Shown here: positions 22,132 to 32,467 of the stretch, in pieces
How the letters are laid out: the number at the start of each line of letters is the position of its first letter
Position numbering within the stretch: position 1 is the first letter of the stretch
DNA from: Schizophyllum amplum
Taxonomy: Eukaryota; Basidiomycota; Agaricomycetes; Agaricales; Schizophyllaceae
Length of the DNA: 61,359 nucleotides
NCBI GenBank assembly: GCA_007026445.1
Contig: VDMD01000130.1
Coordinates: 1-61,359 of the forward strand
Direction of reading: 5' to 3'
Program-made: the position numbers and the translations under genes
Notes under the pieces: generated by a model
The model's input: the letters and a program-made list of their open reading frames with translations, nothing else
Told to the model about the DNA's origin: nothing
Database searches by the model: none

Positions 22132-22789
22132 ATGCAACCCATCGGTGAACTCCCTGCACCCGCCCCCGCGAAGACGGCTCCTGTGCATCTGCAGGTGCAG
22201 CCGGTCGCGCAGATGCAGATGCAGCCCGCGATGGAGATGAGTGCGTTCGTGGATCTTTCATCTTCGCACGAGCTCACGACGTTTAGCCGTCGCTGGTAAA
22301 GGTCCTGGTGGCAGTCAGCAACAGCATCCCGCCGCTCGCGTTCGCGGAGGGGGTGCAGGGAAGGTGAGAGCAGTCGCCGCCCGATCACCGAAATCCATGG
22401 CACCCAACCGCCATGACATGTGGTCCCGCCCGGGCGGCATCCGACCATCTGCTGCCAAACACACCGCGTTCACCCCGCAGCTCTCGCTGACCCGCTCCGC
22501 TTCTGTATAGGGTTGTCTCCTCGGCTGTCTTGGCTGCTGTATCTGCTGTGGTTCGTTCGCGCACGCTGATATTCCGACTAACGTGCTGATAACGACCTTT
22601 CCATTCTTCAGAATGCTGCGAAGTAAGTTGTAGAGCTCAAGATGTGCTACCGCCCACTGACCGCGATAACCTATCCCTCAGGGCATATGCGAGTGTTTCG
22701 CAGATATCATATGTAAGTCAACCTGATCCCCGCGCCGCCGTTCATACTGAGGTCAGCGTGCAGGCTGCCCGTGCGAGATGTTCTGCTGA
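22132..22789 (+). CDS. Cysteine-rich miniprotein, copy 2 (six exons)
   Basis: Six exons (22132-22240, 22287-22363, 22511-22550, 22612-22622, 22682-22712, 22764-22789) agree in phase and give 97 aa. The N-terminus APAPAKTAPVHLQVQPVAQM is Gln/Pro-rich, with a repeated QMQMQ, then RVRGGGAGK. The tail reads GCLLGCLGCCICC, ECCEGICECF and ADIICCPCEMFC. Exon lengths 3-6 (40, 11, 31, 26 nt) are identical to copy 1, and the splice phases are the same, which shows tandem duplication of an already intron-rich gene. The introns differ in length and sequence. The Cys pattern (CxxC and CC pairs) fits metal binding or lipidation; this is inference. Confidence 0.82.
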
Positions 22790-23025
22790 GGAGGCCGAAT
22801 CATACGATCCGACGCCGTCACCGAATCAAGCGCGCACAAGGCGTTGTAGCATCACATTTCATTCGTGTTAGCATCTATGCACTCCATATCAGTTCGGATG
22901 CCCAGCGGACTGTAGCCACTCACCGTGAGGAACCAAAACTCTATTTCTTGGCGATGCTGTCTAGATCGTGGTGCCAAGATGACCGGTACTCTGAACAATT
23001 ATGCCGCAACTTAACTTCGTAAACG

Positions 23026-24965
23026 TCAATCCATGTGCGTCGCCTTCCGCGGCACCATCGCCCACAGCAACATCATAAGCCCCATCATCGACACCAAGCT
23101 TCGAGTTGCCGTCAGCTTCGCCAGTGCTTATAACGAAGATGAGTGGACTCACAAGGGCTGCAGGCTCCCGATACCCGTGCTCTGAGCAAGCGCGCCCGTG
23201 ATGAATGGGAGCACCGCACTCCCCGCCTGCCCAAAGCCAGCAATCCAGCCAATCGAGGGAGTCAAAAGCCACGCGGGAAGAATACGCGCGGCCTGATTCA
23301 TGGCGATTGGATAGAACGGACCGAGGATGACGCCGACAAGGGATACGGCGACACCACCTCCGATGAGCGAGGGTACGAGCCATACGACAAGCTCGAGTCT
23401 GGTCAGGGATGTAAGGCAGGAGTACAGAACATGTATGAATGACGCACCCGATGGCGAGGAGAGAATAGATGAAGATGACAAGCCACTCGCCGACCTGAGA
23501 CCGTTAGCGCTCAATTGTCTCGCGTTCAGGACAGGACCCACCTTTTCGTTCACCCATAGTAGGAGCAAGCGGCCAATCATCAGACCTATGGACTAATCAA
23601 TCTTCAAGTAGAGATCAAGCTCCAGTCGCTCACCCGCGAAAAATCCAGACGAAATGTAGCCAGAGTCGGGGCCACCGCCACGCTCGTCAATCACGTACGA
23701 CACAATCCAGCCGCCGATAGTCACTTCCACACCGACATAGATGAGTATGAACGCCGCGAGGATATGCATGTTCTTCAGCCGGAAGATTTGCTTGAAGTTG
23801 CTTTCGGTGCTGACTCCCTTCTCCTGCGGTGGCTGGCCGATGCGCACCATGCATTCTGTAAGTGCAAGGGTCAGCACAGCGAGCGCACGGCACACCAAAC
23901 TGACATACCATCGTGAGTCTTGAAGCGAAACACGGCGATCTGTACGACGACACTAGACAGTCCTAGCCCCATGGATGCGAGATAGTGAAAAGACCAGCGA
24001 GTCATCTGGGAGAATTGCGTTGAGACAAGAGGAGCTACTAGCGCGCCAAAGCCTGTTGGCCACAATCAGTCCGTAAGAATCAGGGAACAGACAATGAGCA
24101 TACCGTAGGCAGCATGGAGCAAACCCATCTTCGTCTCGGAATTGTCCTTGAGGGAAGCCACGTAGCCATTGGCTTGAGCGTCCTGAGAGAGGAAGAACGC
24201 ATAACATGAGTATATGCGCGTAAACGGTGCATATATGCGCGTCGCTGATGGAGGTCTGGGACATGACTTACCTGGACAGCCATTCCAACGCCGTTGATGG
24301 CATATCCGACGCAAAGAACGGGGAAGGGAAAGGCTGGCGCGTCAATAGCGTACGCGATTGTCTGAAGAGCGGAGCCTGTGATGCATCTTTAGTCTTTCCG
24401 CTTGTGGGCGACACAGTACAGTACTTTCCGAGGGCCATAAGCTGAAAACGACCATGAGTAGGTAAACACGGGCGGAAATGATCACGCACCTTCCCAAAAC
24501 CAAGTCGCTCCGACAGCGGGACGTTGATGAGGGCACCAGTGACGAAGCCCTGGGATCATCAGTAACAGTCTGAAGACTCGTAGTGATTCGCTCACTATGC
24601 AAGCACAGACGAATAGCAGAGAGACGATCGCGTAGTCGACCTGAGGTTGATATGTTCAGGTTGTGAGCTTCCGAGATCTCTGTGTAAGCACGCACATCAT
24701 AGACCTGCTGTATACGTGGAAGAAGAGGACCTGTAGTCCCGTCGTTCCATCCCGCAAGGACCATTGACCAGCACACGGCAACGAACTGTATATTCTCCGT
24801 CATAATCTGCTTGCGCGTTTGCTCCGGCGGCGCGGTTTCGCCACCTCTGTCGCTCGGCACGGCTGCTTGAGTGACCTCGACTTCCCCATCATGTAAAGAG
24901 CCTTTCGAAGACGCGTAGTTCGCGCGAGGAGTGGGACGCGTTATTGTCTCGAGTTCCATAGACAT
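23026..24965 (-). CDS. MFS transporter, BSC6-like, tandem copy A
   Basis: A minus-strand multi-exon gene. Exon 1 (24696-24965) holds the cytoplasmic N-terminus ending in AGWNDGTTGPLLPRIQQVYD. Successive exons read VDYAIVSLLFVCACI, GFVTGALINVPLSERLGFGK, YAIDAPAFPFPVLCVGYAIN, SETKMGLLHAAYG, APLVSTQFSQMTRWSFHYLA, IGGWIVSYVIDERGGGPDSG, GLMIGRLLLLWVNEKV and GFGQAGSAVLPFITGALAQS. The stop is at 23026-23028. About a dozen introns are implied. The order matches the fungal MFS group annotated as bypass-of-stop-codon protein 6 or fucose-permease-like. The substrate is not known. Nothing breaks the frame between splice sites, so the gene appears functional. Confidence 0.87.
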
Positions 24966-25457
24966 GCCGAGCAGTTGTCGACTTCAAGTGGTCGTCGTCG
25001 CTGAGTTCCCTGTGCAGCCAAGGTCTTATAGACCAGTCGAAGATGGCCGACGGCGTTGTATGAGTCAGGGATCCGCACAGCGAAGGCTCAGCAAGGGGAC
25101 CATGGGGGTCACGAAAGAGACGTATCGGGGAAATGTCGGCGCCGCCGAACGCGGGGTCGTCAGTGGCGTGGGAAATCCACAATGATCGGTCCCACACCTG
25201 GAAACACGTGACAGCTGATACTTTACCAGGTCCACGAACAGTGTCGGAACGGTTTACAGTGAGGCTCAGTACAATGTGACGCACACACCGACGTGGAAGC
25301 CGTCTCTTGGAGTTGCAGATGCGATGCGTAAAGACACTCGTTTATATATTGGGGTGTATCTAGCATCGTTCGTCGCCTGTATACATGATTTCCGTCGTGT
25401 TCTTCAATCTGCTTTTAGACCGTTCACCTTCCATTCCACAGTCGCGCCTTCCACGGA
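24966..25457. other. Spacer between BSC6-like copies A and B
   Basis: About 490 nt with the promoter of copy A and the 3' region of copy B. No other feature. Confidence 0.45.
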
Positions 25458-27386
25458 TCAGTCTCTATGGATCGCTTTCCTCGGGACCATTGCCCAGAGC
25501 AACATCATGAGCCCCATCATCGCCATTAAGCTGTAGACTGAGATCAGGGCCAAACATACTCGAAGATGCTCTTCCGCTCACAATGGTTGCAGACTCCCTA
25601 TACCCGTACTCTGCGCAAGCGCACCCGTGATGAAAGGAAGCACAGCGCTGCCCGCCTGCCCCAAACCCGATATCCATCCGATTGCTGGCGTCAACAGCCA
25701 AGCGGGGAGGATTCGCGCCGCCTGGTTCATCGCTATCGGAAAGAAGGGCCCAAGGACGACGCCGACGATGGAAATAGCGACAGCGTTTCCGATGAGCGAT
25801 GGCACGAGCCAAACGACGAGCTCAAGTCTGACAATAGAAATAAGTGATGTGCAAAAGAGTGCTCCGCGACGTACTTACCCGATAGCAAGCAACGAGTATA
25901 TGAAGATGACAAGCCATTCACCAACCTGGAATTATGAAATATATTTTGTATCACAGTGCATGCGCGTTCCGGCTCACTTTCTCGTTCACCCATAGCAGCA
26001 GAAGTCGACCAATCATCAGGCCTGTGATAAATAAGTATGAGGGTCCCAGACGACGGCGTCCGTCCCTGCTCACCCCCAAAGAAACCGGACGAGATATACC
26101 CAGAGCTCGGGCCACCGTTGCGCTCGTCTATTATGTAGGACACGATCCAACCGCCCATGGTGACTTCAACGCCGACGTAGATGAGGACGAAGACCGAGAG
26201 AACGTGCACAGCCCTGATCCGGAATATTTGCTTAAGGTTGCTGTCCGTGCTAGGACCCTTCTGCTGTATCGGTCGTCCGATTCGCGTCATGCACTCTGCG
26301 AGACCTCAGCACGTGTGCGAGTGGTGTCAGACTGACATACCGTCAAAGGTCTTGAAGCGTAGGATCACGATCTGGAGGACGAGGCAGATCACGGCAAGTC
26401 CCAGCGATACGAGGTAGTGAAAGGACCAGCGGTTCATCTGGGCAAATTGTGTCGAGACGAGTGGCGCCACGAGTGCACCAAGGCCTGTATCATTCAAGTG
26501 AGTACTCTGACAAATTGTATGGCCATCCGTTACCGTAGACAGCGTTAAGGATTCCCATTCTGGCTTTGTCCTTGAGGAAAGCTACGTATCCAATCGATTG
26601 CGCGACCTATAGCGGCGAGAGCATCAGCAGAACTCAGCAAAAGTTGGCACGCGTACGTACCAGTATAGCCATGCCAACACCATTTATGGCGTATCCGATG
26701 CATAGAACGGGGAAGGGCAATGCGGCTGCGTCGATAGCATATGCGATGGCTTGAAACGCCGAGCCTGCAGTTCTTCTTGAATCCGAGACTAACCAGGACG
26801 AACTCAGGCAGCTTACCAAGAGCCATGAGCTATTAAGGTACGCTATAAGCCTGAGCTTCAGGCGCGACAATGAGCAGCGACACTAACCTTGCCGTATCCA
26901 AGTCGCTCTGACAGCGGGACGTTCAGGAGCGCTCCCACCACGAATCCCTGTGGCACCTAAGGGCCAATTCGTCGACCTGAGACGGTCACTCACAACGCAA
27001 GCGCAAACAAATAGCAGGGAGACGATGGTATAAGAGACCTACGGACCGAATCTTAGCTCGCAGACATCCATATGTAAGGAGCAACGCACATCGTATACCT
27101 GCTGTATGCGAGGCAGCAGGGGACCCGTTGAGCCATCGTTCCAACCCGCAAGCACGATAGCCCAGCATGCAGCGATGAACTGCAGATGATCCAAAATGAC
27201 CTGTTTGCGTGTCTGCTCCGGCACTATCAGTTCTGGCGCTGAGATATTGACAGTATGGGAGGAGCCGGCAGGTGCTGCCGAAGGAGCGCCCTCTGAATCT
27301 CCCTTGTCGACGGACGTCTTCCGAGATACATGGTTCTGGCGTAAATCGAGAGGAGGAAGCGGTATCGCCTCGAGTTCCATGGCCAT
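25458..27386 (-). CDS. MFS transporter, BSC6-like, tandem copy B
   Basis: Same strand and layout as copy A. The N-terminus starts at 27386 (MAMELEAIPLPP) and ends exon 1 with AGWNDGSTGPLLPRIQQVYD. Later segments include RIGRPIQQKGPSTDSNLKQI, VEVTMGGWIVSYIIDERNGG, PSSGYISSGFFGG and LELVVWLVPSLIGNAVAISI. The last ones are GLGQAGSAVLPFITGALAQS and the final MMGLMMLLWAMVPRKAIHRD. Introns are short and carry GT donors. I saw no interruption between the recognisable exons. Copy B keeps the QEKG-like loop in altered form (QQKGPSTDS), showing divergence after duplication. Confidence 0.86.
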
Positions 27387-27695
27387 GGTGTCAATGGAAA
27401 GCCGGAAGGGGTGCCACTGCAGTTGTTGGTGATGGACGATGAGAGCAAACCTTGCTACGGCCACAGATGAGGCCTAGGGCTCAGGCCTGTCAGGGGCTAC
27501 ATACGGTTTGCCAGAATTTGTAGGAATCAGAGTCAAGAGATCCAAACCGTTTGCAAGACATGGACCAAGAGGTCACGAATGAGGGGAAGCGGGGGAATGT
27601 CGGTCAAACGCGGGGATTTGCTCACGTGAGCGATGCGCCCAAATGGCACTACGTGCATGTCACGGAAAACTACCTAAGAATTTTGTAACCCCATG

Positions 27696-28557
27696 CAGAA
27701 TAATAATCAATTTTTCCTTTACAGAAAACTCCATGGCCACACAAAAAGCTCCAGTGGGGTCAGCTTTTCGTAACCTAAGTTGACAGATTGGCTTGCATGT
27801 GTGGCCCGCTTCTCTGTACTTAGTAGAAGTATATATGAGATCCTACTGTGAGTGAATTTGCTATGTAGCACTTTTGCCCACTTTAGAATTTTGCCCACTT
27901 CAGAATTTTGCCCATTTCAGGATTTCGCCACTTCAATTTCGTGATTTTGCCATTTCGCCATTTGGCAATTTCGCCATTTGGCAATTTCACCATTCATTTG
28001 GCCCGTTAGCCCGTTAGCCCGTTAGCCCGTTAGCCCGTTTGCCTGTTTGCCCGTTAGCCCGTTTGCCCGTTAGCCATTTAACTTGGAATTAAGGTTGTTG
28101 TGCCACAAGCTCCCATAGCTATCTAGTGTAAGCATGAGCTCTAGTTGGAACAGCTATACTAATAGACATCCTGATCTCTGAGTTAACTGGGCTGAAAGGT
28201 GGCTAAATGGCTAACAGACTAACAGGCTAATGGGCTAACGGGCTAACGGGCCAAATGAATGGTGAAATTGCCAAATGGCGAAATTGCCAAATGGCAAAAT
28301 GGCAAAATCACGAAATTGAAGTGGTGAAATCCTGAAATGGGCAAAATTCTGAAGTGGGCAAAATTCTAAAGTGGGCAAAAGTGCTACATAGCAAATTCAC
28401 TCACAGTAGGATCTCATATATACTTCTACTAAGTACAGAGAAGCGGGCCACACATGCAAGCCAATCTGTCAACTTAGGTTACGAAAAGCTGACCCCACTG
28501 GAGCTTTTTGTGTGGCCATGGAGTTTTCTGTAAAGGAAAAATTGATTATTATTCTGT
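27696..28557. mobile_element. Nested long foldback element 1
   Basis: The left arm starts CAGAATAATAATC and reads through about 380 bases. The right arm ends as its reverse complement (GATTATTATTCTG). The arms are nearly identical, with scattered single-base differences. A loop of about 100 nt (around 28085-28190) joins them. Both arms contain short tandem runs (GCCCGTTA repeats and TTTGCCA/TTTCGCCA repeats). ATG precedes it (27693-27695) and follows it (28558-28560), consistent with a 3-bp target duplication. No transposase frame is present. Confidence 0.75.
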
Positions 28558-28560
28558 ATG

Positions 28561-29073
28561 CACTACAGGCGGACGGGAATATGTCGTTGGACATACTGTT
28601 AGTCATTTTTGTTACCATATATTCTAAATTACTGCTGCAAAACTAAGTCAATATCGCATGTGAAGAATAATGTTTGTCTTCAGAGAAACATCAGGTTTGA
28701 CCTCCGGACATATGTCACGTATCCCGGCCGTCAAAGGCTTCGGGATATCTTATCTTCGCCCACGGGCATACGTCAGCGATAACCACGGATATTTTCAATG
28801 TATGACCAGATTCCCATTGTTCTTCCGGTCATACATTGAAAATATCCGTGGTTATCGCTGACGTATGCCCGTGGGCGAAGATAAGATATCCCGAAGCCTT
28901 TGACGGCCGGGATACGTGACATATGTCCGGAGGTCAAACCTGATGTTTCTCTGAAGACAAACATTATTCTTCACATGCGATATTGACTTAGTTTTGCAGC
29001 AGTAATTTAGAATATATGGTAACAAAAATGACTAACAGTATGTCCAACGACATATTCCCGTCCGCCTGTAGTG
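28561..29073. mobile_element. Nested CACTA-ended foldback element 2
   Basis: The ends are CACTACAGGCGGACGGG and its exact reverse complement CCCGTCCGCCTGTAGTG. The arms are about 245 bp and essentially perfect, closed by a loop of about 18 nt near 28810. The flanking triplets are ATG (28558-28560) and ATG (29074-29076). CACTA termini plus a 3-bp duplication fit a non-autonomous CMC-type element. It carries no real gene; two mirror ORFs within it are by-products of the palindrome. Confidence 0.82.
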
Positions 29074-29226
29074 ATGGGGTTACAAAATTCTTAGGTAGTT
29101 TTTCGTGACATGCACGTAGTGCATGGGCGCTAGTATGTTCATGCTTATGCTTACATATATTTGTCGGCAGTATGGCTTGCTACATAAATCATTCGTAAGT
29201 CTTCTTTTACTGTCTGAACTTTGATA

Positions 29227-31259
29227 TCAGTCCCTGTGGCTCGCTTTTCTCGGCACCATCGCCCACAGCAGCATCATGAGCCCCATCATGGACACCAGGC
29301 TGTCCGAATGAAATTAGAAGCAGACCCAGCAGAAGACAGATCAACTCACAAAGGCTGTAGGCTGCCGATGCCCGTGGTTTGAGCGAGCGCACCAGTGATG
29401 AAGGGAAGGACTGCGCTTCCCGCCTGCCCGACGCTGGCAATCCACCCGATGGACGGCGTGAGCAGCCAGGCGGGGAAGATGCGCGCGGCCTGGTTCATCG
29501 CGATCGGGAAGAAAGGCCCAAGAACGATGCCGACGATGGATACGGCGATGGCGTTACCGATGAGCGAGGGCACGAGCCAGACGACGAGCTCAAGGCTGAT
29601 TAAAGTAAGTGAGGGTCGAAGCGGCAAGCAAGGTGGACGACGTACCCGATGGCGAGAGAGGAGTACAAGAATATGACAAACCATTCGCCGACCTGGGGGT
29701 ACATAGTTGGGTTTCGTCCTGTAGCGCATGCACGTCCGATAGACGCACCTTCTCGTTGACCCAAAGCAGCAAGAGGCGGCCGATCATAAGGCCTGCGGGA
29801 ACCAAACGTCAGGAATCCCTAAAAGCCAGCCATCTCCCCACTCACCTGCAAAGAATCCAGACGAGATATAGCCCGAGTTCGCTCCTCCGCCCCGCTCGTC
29901 AATGATGTACGATACGATCCAGCCTCCCAACGTCGCCTCCACGCCGGTGTAAATGAGGGCGAATGCGGCAAGGGTGTGCATGTTCTTCAGCCGGAAGATC
30001 TGCTTGAGGTTGCTTTCCGTACTGGCGCCCTTCTCTGGTATCGGACGGCCGACCCTTTCCATGCATTCTGCGGCGATTTTGAACATTGACAACTATGATA
30101 AGTTGGTGTCAAAAATGCGTACCATCGAAGGTCCTGAAGCGGAGGACTGCAAGCTGGAGCACGACGCAGGATAGAGCAAGTCCCATGGATGTGAGGTAGT
30201 GGAATGACCAGCGATTCATTTGAGAGAACTGCGTCGAGACGAGCGGTGCCACGAGCGCACCGAAGCCTGAGCGATGAAGTTCAGCGCAGCAGAACGTTTA
30301 TAAGTGTCTGTCGTATGGACCATACGCAGCGTGGAGCATGCCCATCTTCGCCTCGTCTTTGAGCGACGCCACGTAACCGTTAGATTGGGCGCTCTAAGGC
30401 AGGAACATCGGTCAGGATGCGCATGCCTTAGTTCTTGGTTCATAGCTGCTCACCAGAATAGCCATTCCGCTGCCGTTGATGGCATATCCGATGCAGAGGA
30501 CAGGGAAGGGCAATGCGGCGGCGTCGATGGCATATGCGATTGTTTGTATACCGGAGCCTGCAGATGTTCAGTTCAAACGAGTGCGAGGGCATGCACTCAG
30601 ATTGCTTGCCAAGGACCATGAGCTGAAAGAGGGATTTTAGATCAACGACTTGCATTTTTAGATAAGCACGCACTTTCCCGAATCCAAGGCGCTCTGAGAG
30701 CGGCACATTGATGAGAGCGCCCACAACAAACCCCTGCAGTACGGGTCAGAGGTCGCCCGTGCTCGAAACAGTCACTCACAATGCTGGCACAGACGAACAA
30801 CATAGAAACAATCGTGTAGTTGACCTGTGATCAAGAGTCCTGTCAGCTGTCTCCCGTATGCGTGGCTGTCGAGCGACTCACATCGTAAACCTGCTGGATG
30901 CGGGGCAGCAGGGGACCGGTCGTGCCGTCGTTCCAACCAGCGAGCACTACTGCCCAACACGCAGCGAATAACTGCATGTGGTCTATCATCACCTGTCCGC
31001 GCGTTCGCTCTGGCCAAGTTGATTCTGATTCTGGTACCGGCCCACTGGCATGACTACTCTCAGGCTCCCGTGTCCGACGCTCATGGAGTGAGGCGCCGTT
31101 GACCGCGTTTGATGGGCCTGCTACAGGCTCCTCGTCGCGGACGAGCACCTTCGAGAGGAAATCGCGTGGGTTCATCGGGCGGAAACTCAGAGTGGGAAGG
31201 GTCATCGTCTCGTTGGAAGGTAGCATGATCGTCTCGAGCGGTATGGGAGGCTGGTCCAT
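29227..31259 (-). CDS. MFS transporter, BSC6-like, tandem copy C
   Basis: The third tandem copy. The ATG at 31259 begins MDQPPIPLETIMLP. The N-terminal cytoplasmic region is the longest of the three (about 110 residues) and leads into AGWNDGTTGPLLPRIQQVYD. Later exons read LINVPLSERLGFGK, GWIVSYIIDERGGGANSGYI, IGRLLLLWVNEKV and LELVVWLVPSLIGNAIAVSI. They continue with GIVLGPFFPIAMNQAARIFP and SVGQAGSAVLPFITGALAQT. The stop is at 29227-29229. The transport path motifs are retained. The nested foldback elements begin about 100 nt past its stop, in its 3' flank, so they should not affect its own coding region. Confidence 0.87.
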
Positions 31260-31346
31260 GGTGGTTGAAACTTTGAGCGATGGGGTCAAAGGACAAGGTC
31301 TGCGTGGGCTGCCGCATCGTATTTAAAGGTCCAGGGTAGTCTCACA

Positions 31347-31402
31347 AGTCAGACTCTTCTCACAGATTGACGGGGGGAAAGGTCAGTGAGAAGAGTCTGA
31401 TG
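31347..31402. repeat. Short hairpin CAGACTCTTCTCAC/GTGAGAAGAGTCTG
   Basis: A 14-bp perfect inverted repeat with a loop of about 22 nt, in the upstream region of BSC6-like copy C, next to the left end of a larger inverted-repeat element. It may be a relic of an insertion or a regulatory hairpin. Confidence 0.5.
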
Positions 31403-31408
31403 TGGACA

Positions 31409-32264
31409 ACGGTTAGAACATGACGCGATTTATCGTGGGAACCAAAACGTCAGGATTCGACCCCGGCAATCACCGAAACAGGCCCAGCAATCCGGCGCCT
31501 TCCTAATCCGGCCACAAATTTGAAATGTATTGCTCAGCGGCGCTGCCTGCGCAAGCCCTTCGGTTGTCTAGCACATTGTCTACGGCCCCTCTGTCACTCG
31601 GTGAAGCTTATAGATCCCTCTTTGTCTATGTAAACGTCCCCGATAATTCCATGTGAACTGCGAGTGCTCGCGGAAGCCCAACGTCGGATGAGAGCACTGG
31701 CTTTAATCTCGCTGCAGAATATTGACGAAGTCACAGTCCTGACGCACGATGAAAACGGCGACGCCTTTGGGGCTCTTTGGGGACGATGCTCTTTTGCACG
31801 CCGGCTTACATGACTACGTGGTCCGCGCGCAGGATCGGGATTTAGGTGGCACAATACGAACGACAACGAGTGCGTAATCCACGACGAAGGGGATCAGCCC
31901 CGTTCTCAGCAAAATTTTCGAGAGCAACACAGCGGGTCTGGCATGTGCGCGAGCTCTACGCAACCTCTGTCGACGTTGTGGGTGTGCGCACTGCGGGCAG
32001 TCCTTTGTCATTTCGAGGCAGCAACCCTCAAAAACCTGCATAATATGTAAACTGGGATCGCCTGAGTGCAATTTGAGGCCTCTTTTGAAGGAGTAGATAA
32101 CATAAGATGTAAAGAATCAGCGTGGACAACGCAGTGATGCACAAAGACACGCTGAATGAAGGCGTCGCGAGCATGTTGGACCAGGTGGGTCCAGTTCGGT
32201 GATTGCCGTCAGCAAATTCTGACACTTTTGTTCCCACGATAAGTCGCGTCATATTCTAACCGTT
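31409..32264. mobile_element. Non-autonomous element with about 70-bp terminal inverted repeats
   Basis: The left end AACGGTTAGAACATGACGCG is mirrored at the right end (CGCGTCATATTCTAACCGTT) with a few mismatches. The similarity continues inward through ATCGTGGGAAC and GCAATCACCG. The interior of about 700 nt has only short ORFs without transposase motifs, so this is probably a MITE-like element. I could not define a target duplication; AC flanks both ends. It lies between the divergent copy C and PP4 genes. Confidence 0.65.
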
Positions 32265-32467
32265 ACGCGTCCCAGACTAGGTCCAGGGCAGGTCTTCTTC
32301 ATGGCGCTTACCTGGCGCTTACTTATCTACCGAGGCCGTCGCGGAGCCGTCTCGTAAGTAAAAGGCGGGGAAGCGTGAGAAGATTTACTCGCGTGCCACG
32401 GGATCACTGATCACGTCACCGGGGCGCTTGTTTGCTGCCTCAACGTTTGTCGACGCGTCTCGGGAAC

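Larger units (their letters stand above)
27646..29122. mobile_element. Outer CACTA-like foldback element hosting two nested elements
   Basis: The outer arms are a 47-bp inverted repeat: left 27646-27692, starting GCACTACGTGCATGTCACGG, and right 29076-29122, ending in its reverse complement. ATG flanks both sides (27643-27645 and 29123-29125), a 3-bp target duplication as made by CACTA/CMC transposases. Taking out the inner elements leaves a palindrome centred on CCCCATGGGG. The element has no coding capacity and lies between BSC6-like copies B and C. Confidence 0.7.

Noticed and set aside
27950..28080. Possible CRISPR-like array of short repeats
   Set aside because: Units are contiguous 8-bp tandems without spacers, in a eukaryotic foldback element.
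28670..28964. Two overlapping ORFs with the same peptide on opposite strands
   Set aside because: They arise from the perfect palindrome of foldback element 2 and have no domain.
31413..31490. tRNA-like B-box (GGATTCGACCCC) near the inverted-repeat end
   Set aside because: No matching acceptor or anticodon stem could be folded, so it is just part of the terminal repeat.
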